This document shows positions 55,311 to 64,000 of a DNA stretch of 64,000 nucleotides, one piece after another (the first letter of the stretch is position 1; the number at the start of each line of letters is the position of its first letter). This DNA comes from Piliocolobus tephrosceles (lineage: Eukaryota; Chordata; Mammalia; Primates; Cercopithecidae), in the NCBI RefSeq assembly GCF_002776525.5, contig NC_045436.1, positions 9,121,294-9,185,293 of the forward strand. Reading direction: 5' to 3'. The notes under the pieces are model-generated. The model did not search any database. It had not been told where the DNA came from and saw only the letters and a program-made list of their open reading frames with translations. The translations under genes were made by a program, and so were the position numbers.

Positions 55311-57099
55311 ATTTATATCTCTCTTAAGGATGAACATTATTTACACTGATATTTTTAAAGCTTAAATAACTAATAAAATTTGTCCTAAACCCATTATACA
55401 CAGGTGAAAATGGAGGCTTAGACATTTCAAGGGCTCACAAAGGAAGAGATTCGAAAATAATTTCCTTAAGAATATACATCAGTATAAACATCGGTAACAG
55501 GTATGAGAAGGGGACGATCATGAAGAAAAATTATTTTTTCATATTTAGACTATTTTAAACATATGCGATATAGAAAATATATTCCAAAAGGAAAAGTATG
55601 TGAATAATTACGTTCATTCACAAAACATTTTCTACACACTTTATAAAACCTACAAAAGTTTGCCGCATACATATTTCATCATGTATGCTTTCATGCATGT
55701 TTTTGAATTAATTTTGGAATTAAAATATTTGCACACTTTTAAATATGTACAATATTTACCTTTAAAATGAAATATAGGGATTTAAACACTTTTTTTGGTA
55801 CAATGTTGAAGCTATTATCTTGAAATTCTCTAGCCTTCTTCTAGCACTAAAAGTTCTGTCAGCATACTAAATGTTTTCTATAGTAAAGAATAATTTGAAA
55901 GAACTACTCAAAATATGGAGTTGTCTATGTTCTCCTATGCTTTGCAAATATATATATATATATATTTATTTATTTATTAGGTTTAAAAACATTTTGGCAG
56001 GACAAATATTTTTCTATATCTATAAAAGTTAAAACACAGTTTTCCAAAAATGAGAAAATTAAAACTCTCATGTGATACTAGAAGAAAAAGTATAAAATGA
56101 TGTTACTCAACTTGATTATGGATGGAACTAGTAAGACGTTAAAACTGGTCCAAAGAGTATTTGAGAATGAAATTCTTATAGGCAGTATTGGAATAGATTC
56201 TCTGATTTACGTATGAAGCTTGTTAATGTCCAACAGGGCCATAAACTGTTATCTTTGAAGTAACCTGTTCCATTTGATAGAATTATCTGCATCTCTACTG
56301 GACAAAAATCTGCACATTAACTTCCACCTCTACGGTGTTGTGAAACCACTCAAACAATGGTCATTCAAGCCTAGCACTGCTCAGAAAGAACACCCTGGAA
56401 TATCTCTTGCCTATTTCCACGTTTCAGATAATATTTCTGACATGGCCAATGTTGACAATGAGGTAATACACTCTAAAATATATTTGCATATATTTAACAT
56501 GCATTGGCAACATTTTGTCAAAATATTTATTCCTTACACTAGAATACTTTGTATCTTCATTCATGTGTTTGCTTTAATGAACTGAGGGCAGGGTGCCCAT
56601 ACCAAATTCCCCTGAAATGCTAACTGCTGAAGAAATTTTAGAGAATCTCTAAGAAAAACAAAATGAATGAAGATCTAAGAAAAGAAGAGAACACAAACAG
56701 ATATACCCATGGAAACAAATAAAGAGGAATTATATAAAAAGCCTTCTATATATAATCCATTGCCCATAGTAATTCCTATTTTCTGACAGTTCTATGAACA
56801 ATTCATTAATAATTTATCTGAATCTATCAATCTATCTTTACTAATAATCACACATTTTTACTTTACAAGAAAAATACCATACATATCAATGGCACTACAT
56901 TTTATCATAAAATATGTGCTAAAATAGCACAAATAGAAAAAATGTTTTAAAGTAGTTAGTAAGAGGCCTATTATTGTACCTATTCATTAAGATGTAATGC
57001 AAAGAACTACATTAGTCTACTTATCACATATTATAGTGCCTCTTCACCCCAAATTGATTTCCTATGTCTCCGACAGTGCCTGTCTTGCATAATGCCTTG
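55311..57099. other. 1.8 kb unique AT-rich tract
   Basis: A (TA)n(TTTA)n run at 55948-55978. A 103-codon plus frame (56274-56585) has no recognised domain. No transposon seen. Confidence 0.4.
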
Positions 57100-58012
57100 A
57101 TTTATCCACTTAGGTATTTAATGGGCACCTGAAACATAACCCAGTCTAAAACACTCTTGATTCCCCAGGCTTCTGTACCCCCTGTCTTCTCTGCCCCTCT
57201 CCACCCAGTAGATCACATTGAAAACCTGGGGGTCTTGTATTGTTTCTATCCTCAATATTAAATCCCTCAAAAAGCATCTTGGCCTTCTGACCTCTCCTAA
57301 CCATTGCCACATCTACCACCACCACCACCTCACTAGACATCGTGAACTTCTCCCCAAATTAAAGAAATATATTCTCCCTTATGTCACTCTTTCAAAACCC
57401 AGGTCTCTAACCAGTCTCCTTATTCAATAGGCAACAGCAAAACTCTTCTTCTAAAGTCATGCTATATCACTACCATGCCTTTTATCTTCCAATGACTTCT
57501 CATCCCAATAAGAAAAAAAAAAAAAAAATCAAAACCGTACCATGACCTAGAAGGTGCTATATTTCCTGATCCCTGGGTAGCTTCCTGACCTCACCTTGTG
57601 CCTTAATGTCTGAAATCAGCATGTCTTTTAGTTTCTCCAAAAGGCTTTCCTCCTTCTCAAGGTCTTTCTTCCAGATTTTTAATAGCAATTTCTTTCACAT
57701 ACTTCATAACATTTATCAGAGAGGACTTTCCTGACTTAAAAATGTATTCCCAACAGTGTTCATCTCTTTGACCAACTTTCTTTTTCTTTGTATTACTAAG
57801 CACTCGGTATGTTTTTTTTTTTTTGTTTTGTTTTGTTTTGTTTGATGGTTTACACTTATTTATTGTCTGTGTTACTCCCTAGAATAAAAGTTTCACAAAA
57901 AACATGGCTATTTTTCCTGTGTTTTGTGGTATCTTCATTGTCCAGAACAGTATCTAAAATATGGCAGGCATTATATAAATGTTTGTTGAATGAATGAATT
58001 AAAAAGCAAATG
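57100..58012 (+). mobile_element. L2 LINE 3' region, long and clear
   Basis: 'AAAACCTGGGGGTCTTGTATTG', 'CCAGTCTCCTTATTC', 'CCAATGACTTCTCATCCCAATAAG', 'TAAAAGTTTCACAAAAAACATGGC', 'CCAGAACAGTATCTAAAATATGGCAGGCATTATATAAATGTTTGTTGAATGAATG' run in L2 order over 900 bp. A T/(GTTTT)n run at 57811-57843 sits inside. Confidence 0.9.
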
Positions 58013-58991
58013 ATTCAGAGAATAGAATATATCAACTTAATAAAAGTTTTTATTGTCTCATACACATGATTAAAAATGCCAAATTACAGTTACTTTGTAC
58101 AATTTTTCAAGAACAATATTCTTTCCTTTCTAGGTTTACATGAAGTAATTGTAAGTAGGACAATTTTATTCTATTAATACAGAAGGAAACCAATAGTCAC
58201 ATAAGTGAGCCTTCTAAGCCCATGATGTTTGACAGAACTTTGAGAAATGTACATATTATATTAAAATAATTTGTATCTGTGCCATTTGTCATATTATTAA
58301 ACATAGATTCCTTGTCTTGCCTCTGTTAATACTATGTTTATAAACATACTCTTCCGATAATAAAATTCTAATCAAAATACAGCCGTAAGATTTACCTACA
58401 GCTTTGATGTTTTATATTCTGATGTTAAGTAGAAACATTTAAGGTCTTGTATATTTCAAAACGGACTCCCAGAAATAGTCAAACAGAAATTTTTAGCACA
58501 TGTTTAAGCTTCTTTCAAGAAGACTGGTTTTAAAAATTGCCATATATGTTCTAGAGATCAGCAAAAATAGCAGAGAATCCTAATTTTATAATTTAACCGA
58601 TGGAAAAAAAATCTAACATGTCAAAAATTGAACCTTATAATAATTAATAAAATTCCTTATTTTGTTTTTGTTACGGTGCATACACATTATGACCTTTCTT
58701 ATTCCTAATTTTATCACTATTCCTGATAGAAAAGACTAAGATGAAATTTAAATAAAAATAGTATTATGCATTTTGAGAAGCAATGTGATGAAGATCAGTA
58801 AGGTCTTACTAAAATGTCATGCCAGGCTAACAACCTTTGGTTTTGATAGGATTATTTGACCAGAAGAAAAGCAATAGACTTGGCTGTACAGAAAGGGCCC
58901 AGCCAGAGCATATTTATTTCCTGCATTCCCCTTGGGTTAGAAGGGCTTCACTACATGGCTAAGACTACAGCACCACCTTATCATCTCTTAT
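58013..58991. other. Unique AT-rich sequence
   Basis: Nothing recognised. Confidence 0.4.
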
Positions 58992-59007
58992 AAAGAATGA
59001 CACGTTA

Positions 59008-59360
59008 GGCCGGGCATGGTGGCTCACGCCTGTAGTCCCAGCACTTTGGGAACCCGAGGTGGGTGGATCACTTGAAGTCAGGAGTTTGAGACCAGCCTGG
59101 CCAACATGGTGAAACCCTGTCTCTACTAAAAATACAAAAATTAGCCAGGCGTAGTGGTGGGTGCCTATAATCCCAGCTACTTGGGAGGCTGAGGCAGGAG
59201 AATTGCTTGGACTCAGGAGGCAGAGGCTGCAGTGAGCCGAGATCATGCCACTGCACTCCAGCCTGGGTGACAGAGCGAGACTCCACCTTTAAATAAATAA
59301 ATAAACAAACAAACAAATAAATAAATAAATAAAATGATGATCCTAAGAGGTCATTAAAAA
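59008..59360 (+). mobile_element. AluS SINE carrying a short 3' transduced flank
   Basis: Complete AluS, an (AAAT)/(AAAC)n tail to 59334, then 21 non-Alu bases (59335-59355) and a second A run. The target duplication AAAGAATGACACRTT lies at 58992-59006 and 59361-59375, outside the extra bases, so they were inserted together with the Alu. Confidence 0.9.
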
Positions 59361-59375
59361 AAAGAATGACACATT

Positions 59376-59680
59376 TGCCACTTTTTCACTAATAAACAAT
59401 CCATAAGACTTAACCTTCACATTTGAGAGAAATGATATGCAACTTGCATACTGAATTAATGATATAGACTCAGCTCAGAATTTAACTTCTTTATCTACTT
59501 GTCAATAATATTACAGCAGTGCTGGCTGCCCACATGTGATGACCTCAGACTGTCTGATTCATCTGCAATCTGCACTTGGTATTCTTTAATCCTCTCATCT
59601 ATGGATGGGCTTAGGAAACTCTTCCCTTACCACTAGTTTGAGAAGTTGTAATAATTCACAAAGGACTTCTTAGGATTCAT
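59376..59680. other. Unique sequence
   Basis: Nothing recognised. Confidence 0.4.
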
Positions 59681-59984
59681 CTTATTTTATTTTATTTTTT
59701 GATACAGAGTCTCACTCTGTCACCCAAGCTGGAGGGCAATGGCATCATCTCAGCTCACTGCAGCCTCCTCCACTTCCCGGGTTCAAGCGATTCTCTTTCC
59801 TCCGCCCCCCAAGTAGCTGGAATTATAGGCACATGTCACCCCGCCCAGCTAATTTTTGTATTTTTAGTAGAGACAAGGTTTTGCCATGTTGGCCAGGCTG
59901 GTCTCAACCCCTGACCTCAAATAATCCACCCGCCTCAACCTCCCAAAGTACTGGGATTACAGGCGTGGGCCAATGCACCTGGCC
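59681..59984 (-). mobile_element. AluS SINE, antisense
   Basis: (TTTTA)n tail, GATACAGAGTCTCACTCTGTCACCC to GCCAATGCACCTGGCC. Confidence 0.95.
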
Positions 59985-60169
59985 AAGGTTTATATTCTTA
60001 ATGTGTGTTGATTTCCATTCTTTAAAAAATAGTACAGAAAATAATCATTTTAATATGTTTATTTTTGTAATACAATAGTTTAAGAACCTATGTGTGTTTA
60101 ATTTAAAAATTACGTATTGCCTTGGTAACCATATGTTTAATGACCCTGCTTTTAACGTATTTTAAACTA

Positions 60170-60190
60170 CCTCAAGTCATTGACTTGAGG
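60170..60190. repeat. Perfect 10-bp inverted repeat with 1-nt spacer
   Basis: CCTCAAGTCA, T, TGACTTGAGG. Confidence 0.95.
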
Positions 60191-60329
60191 CACAAAGGCT
60201 ATTAAAGTCAACAGATTTAGGCAAACTCTAACTCACAGCAACATTAAGATGATCAAATGAGATAGCATGTTATCAAATGCCTTTAAAACTGTGAATTTTA
60301 TCTAAGTGTCTTAATTTCTTACAAATAAT

Positions 60330-60570
60330 AGTTGTCTATTAAGTATCTAATATAATCAAGCACAATACTATGTGTGCTTTCATTCTTTTCTCATTCCATC
60401 TTTATTATAAAATAATAATTCATGATCAATTCCATTTTCCAAATGAAAACATAGAGATTCATGGTGGAGTCACTGAGGCCAATTATATCTCCTTGCTGAA
60501 GGAGGTATAACTGGTAAATGATGAGCAAGGAATTGAACGTAAGTTTATCTAACTTCATGCCTGTGTTCCA
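60330..60570 (-). mobile_element. MIR SINE, antisense
   Basis: TATTAAGTATCTAATATAATCAAGCACAATACTATGTG, CAATTCCATTTTCCAAATGAAAACATAGAG, CTAACTTCATGCCTGTGTTCC follow antisense MIR order, diverged. Confidence 0.65.
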
Positions 60571-60864
60571 TCTGTAACCCTCCCAATGCCTCCAGAAAAA
60601 GAAAGAGCCCAATAAGGTAACAGTTTTCAAAGATAAAAAGCCCATTACTTACTGACTCTGCCAAGTCTGGCAAGGTGTAGGGTAGATGGTGCCATGGATA
60701 TAGTTAACCTTTCTCTAATTTTCCTAAGGCTGACATGGATGTTTTAGCTATTTCTATTTTAATCATTGTATAAAACATGCTGTATAAGTTTAATAACCTC
60801 TTTAATCACTGAGAGGATGTGGAGCTCCTCTCATTGGAGTCTCTACCAATGATGACACATTCTT

Positions 60865-61710
60865 AACAAAATAGTTGATGGATGCCTAGGATGTGCCAAG
60901 TACTTCTTAGGACCTGTGGAATGCATTTGAAAACACTGTTCCATGGCTCAGTCTAGATGAAAGAGAAAAAATGTAATAAGCACAATAAATAATACATTAT
61001 ATAGAACGTTAGAAATTAAGTGTTTGAAAAATAGCACAACTTAAGAGAGTAGTAGCACAGACGAAGGAGAATGGGAGCAAAGCTGAAATTTTAAATAAAA
61101 TTGTCAAGAACGACGTTGTTGACAAAAAGACATTTGATCAATGAGGGGATGGAAGTGGGGGGTTAAGTATATGAACACAATACAGACAATAGAGAAGACT
61201 TTGGCAGGCAAGAAAATAATCGGCACAAAGGCTTTAAACCCAGTGAGTTTAAAGCAGAATAAGAAAGAACCAAGATAGGGATGGGGGCTGGAAAATCATG
61301 ATCTCACTTGTCTTCATAAGAACTTTGACTCTAATGGATATGTGAGTCACCAGGAGTGCTTGACTGCAGGAATGACATGATCTAACAGCATCAGGGTCTC
61401 CTCATTATATAGGGGTCAGTTTGGGTGCTGTATTGAAAGTGGATTTTAGAATCAAGAAACAGAGAAAGATGGAGATTAGTTAGAAGGTAATGTTGTTAAT
61501 CCTGGAGAGACATGATGATGGCTTAGTCTAAGGTAGCACGAGGTGATGAGAAGTGTTTGGATTCTGGATATTATTTTTAGTAAGAGCCAATAGGACTGTC
61601 TTAAAGATGACTGGGAAAGTTGCGGGGGACAAGTTTAGGTTTGGAATGAGATCAGAGAAAAGCAAGACTTGAGATTTGGCTATGTAGGGTTCCAGACACC
61701 TATAAGATAT
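60865..61710 (-). mobile_element. L2 LINE 3' region, antisense, long
   Basis: GATGGATGCCTAGGATGTGCCAAGTAC, GGCACAAAGGCTTTAAACCC, GACTGCAGGAATGACATGATCTAACAGCATCAGGG, GACATGATGATGGCTTAGTCTAAGG run in antisense L2 order over 840 bp. Confidence 0.85.
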
Positions 61711-61968
61711 CATATCTTGTCACTATCTTGTGTTTGTTGAAGTCATCAGTAACAACTGTGGTGACCTTCCCTTGAACTCAAGTGCAACCACAGAGTCCTT
61801 CCCAGTAAAGTACTCCTGGTAACCACTGCCAGTGGAGATAAGCTTACATTAGACAAGGAAGCTATTTGCCATCACTCTGAATTGCTGGTTGTTAACTGAA
61901 GCATTAACCAGCTGCATAGGGTAGATGTTTCTTCTACCTACTGACAAATACTTATGCTTTTACCTATT
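61711..61968. other. Unique sequence
   Basis: Nothing recognised. Confidence 0.4.
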
Positions 61969-62262
61969 GTTTTCTTTTCTTTTCTTTTTTAGACAAGGTC
62001 TCACTCTGTCACCCAGGCTGGAGTGCAGTGCCATGATCACAGCTCTTGACCTAAACTCAAGCAGTCCTCCCACCTCAAACTCTCATGTAGCTGTGACTAC
62101 AGGCATGCACCACCACACACTGCTAAATTTTAAAATTATTTGTGGTGATGGGGGTCTCACTATGTTGCCCAAGTTGGTCTCAAATTCCAGGCCTCAAGAA
62201 TCCTCCCACCTTGGCCTCCCAAAGCGCTGGGATTTCAGGCATGAGTCACCATGCCCAGACTG
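61969..62262 (-). mobile_element. AluJ SINE, antisense
   Basis: (TTTTC)n tail, AGACAAGGTCTCACTCTGTCACCC to CACCATGCCCAGACTG; many substitutions. It supplies most of a 146-codon frame (61925-62365) that is not a gene. Confidence 0.93.
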
Positions 62263-64000
62263 CTTTTACTTTAAATATGCATTTGAGGTAGAGACTCATT
62301 TAGAGTGCATTATTCAAATCATTTTGTTAGTGGAATGTGGTCATGTTAGAATTACATTTCTCTGAAAGTATGTTTTCTTTTTGACTTGGAATCATTAAAA
62401 CCCTGAGATAATTTACACACATTATAAGCCATAAATTCAAAATTACATAATAATGTCTTCTGCAATTCTGTATATTTCTATACAGCTTGTTTAGCAATTA
62501 AATAAAATAAAATAAAACTCAAAGGTGGTCTTTTTTGTTTTACTTTATACTTTACATAACGCTTCTGATAAACTCCAATTCTGGGTCAACATCTTATTCC
62601 AATAGCATTTGAAGGTCAACACTAATCTGCTTGATTTCCTTCAAACAGAGAACTGTTTTTTAGATAGATTCCAACTTGATGTATCTATGTGAAAAGGGAG
62701 ATGAGGTTAAGTCAGCCACCAAAGCAGGTGGTTTAGTAAATAAGGATAATGTTCAGAGAGGAGAAAGGGAACAAACAAGAACTCATCTCCATTGTTGCCG
62801 TTATTGTAATTACCAGGATCTGGGAAGTAACAATAATTATGCCTAAGGAAAAAAAGAAGATAAATATAACAGCTCAGTGTCTCTATGCACCAAGACAATT
62901 CATGCACTGGATGAGAATGTCAGGATTCAGGAGGATCTTGGCAGATCGAGTGACAGGCAGAAACTGACAGAAGGTTATTTAACAAGGATAAGTTAAGTTC
63001 ATAATTTCAGAACTTTTATTTGGATGAACATATAATTTTGTATAACGATTCCAATATTTTAAAGATAGGAAACATCTCTTAGAATTTATAGAGAACAGAC
63101 AGGAAGCCTGGACACCTGGCATCCGGTTCCAGATCCTCAGAAAACTACGTATGTGGCCTTGGCGCATGGCGGTCAAAGCTCCGTTTTCACCACTCTCAAA
63201 ATGATGGAGGCCTGACTTTATCACTAAGTCTTTTCCCTTCCACATGTAAACATTTCTATGAGCCTAGATACCGACTGACAGGATGTCAATAAAGTAATGA
63301 AGCTAAACCATTTTTCCAGGGTTTAGTCACTGCATAAAATGCACATACATCCTATCCAATAAGTACATACCCCAGATAACTTAAAAGATAAGCTTTAATG
63401 CACGTGTTTCCCAGGTCTTGTAGCATTTTCCTTTACCTTGTCAGAGTCCATTTCCACAAGAAAGCAGACACAGAATTGTATACTTGGAAAACGCTGCCTA
63501 ATGTTTATTTAATAACTTTGTTGAAAATCCTATCGCATATAAAAATAATACAGAAAACAATTTGTAGAATGTATGTTTAATGAAAACTAAATATTAATCT
63601 AATAAGAATTACTCCTTTTCTTTCTCTTAAAGTTTGAAAGTCATTGACTCTCATCTGCTTTCATTAAACAAAAAATCACAGAATTTTATAAGTCAGATTT
63701 CTCCTTGGATTCTATATTACACCTTGCCACGCTTTTGGTCAAAATATAACTCGTATTTATTTGTGCAGTCATGAGAAAGTTTCTTCAGAAGAGATCGACA
63801 AAAATAAAGCTCGATGAAGCTCCCTATTGCAGTGTGTGTAACAGAAAAGAAACTAAGAACTCTGTCTAACTACATGCTGCAGCTGAACAGGCCAGTTCCT
63901 AGATATTGCATGAAATTCTGCTGGGTGCCCGAGAGTATTGCTCTTCAGAACCCAAGAAGATTTTATCAGCTTTCTGTTGACAGTGCAAATCCAGAATTAG
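62263..64000. other. 1.7 kb unique AT-rich tract
   Basis: A short AAAAT repeat at 62495-62516. Frames of up to 88 codons on both strands near 62707-63245 are unremarkable. No transposon, RNA gene or exon recognised. Confidence 0.4.

Noticed and set aside
61925..62365. 146-codon plus-strand frame
   Set aside because: Most of it is antisense AluJ sequence.
1..64000. CRISPR arrays, operons, tRNA/rRNA genes, phage or plasmid features
   Set aside because: None found; direct repeats are SINE-derived or simple tandem duplications and the sequence is plainly primate nuclear DNA.

Overview
This is 64 kb of primate nuclear DNA, almost certainly from an Old World monkey (Cercopithecidae: macaque, baboon or guenon type). 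It is AT-rich and filled with primate Alu, L1, L2, MIR and LTR elements. The youngest Alus (14842-15146, 31183-31363, 33128-33431) carry changes known from the monkey AluYR-type lineage rather than from human AluY: 'CTCAAGCCTG' at the head, 'AAACTAGCC', 'GGGCGAGGTGG', 'GGCGTAAA' and 'GATCCGGCCACTG'. No bacterial, plasmid or phage signal was seen.

I found no protein-coding gene that I can name. The open frames are short, mostly lie in Alu or L2 sequence or in both strands of AT-rich DNA, and match chance expectation for this length. The window reads as intergenic sequence or part of a large intron. The best coding-like candidate is a minus-strand stretch at 16712-16980. It has a polypyrimidine-AG acceptor, an in-frame 54-bp tandem duplication and a stop, so it could be a terminal exon or a decayed retrocopy. 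A 143-codon frame at 34497-34928 and a 345-nt frame ending at a consensus splice donor (17824) are weaker.

Layout: 0-10.5 kb is repeat-rich (Alu, L2, MIR, an ERVL-like LTR broken by a Tigger-type DNA transposon, an L1 3' end, a TA minisatellite). 10.5-14.8 kb is free of recognisable young repeats and dense in TAATTA-like words. 14.8-17.4 kb is an Alu cluster around the coding-like segment. 17.8-24.8 kb is repeat-poor apart from a solo ERV1 LTR (20410-20963, 4-bp target duplication) and ends in a GC-richer block (24290-24735). 24.8-45.4 kb is mixed: Alus, L1 3' ends, MIRs, microsatellites, an MST-type MaLR LTR with 5-bp duplication, an Alu with an inverted 5' part and a short perfect hairpin beside a tandem duplication. 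45.4-64 kb is rich in old L2 and MIR and holds an ERVL (MLT2-like) LTR that still has its tRNA-Leu primer-binding site, several small tandem duplications, and an Alu that carried extra 3' flanking DNA.

There is no operon-like or pathway logic here. The interest lies in retrotransposition by-products, small duplications and inversions, and two repeat-poor tracts that may hold conserved regulatory DNA. Repeat family names come from memory of consensus sequences, so subfamily labels are tentative.
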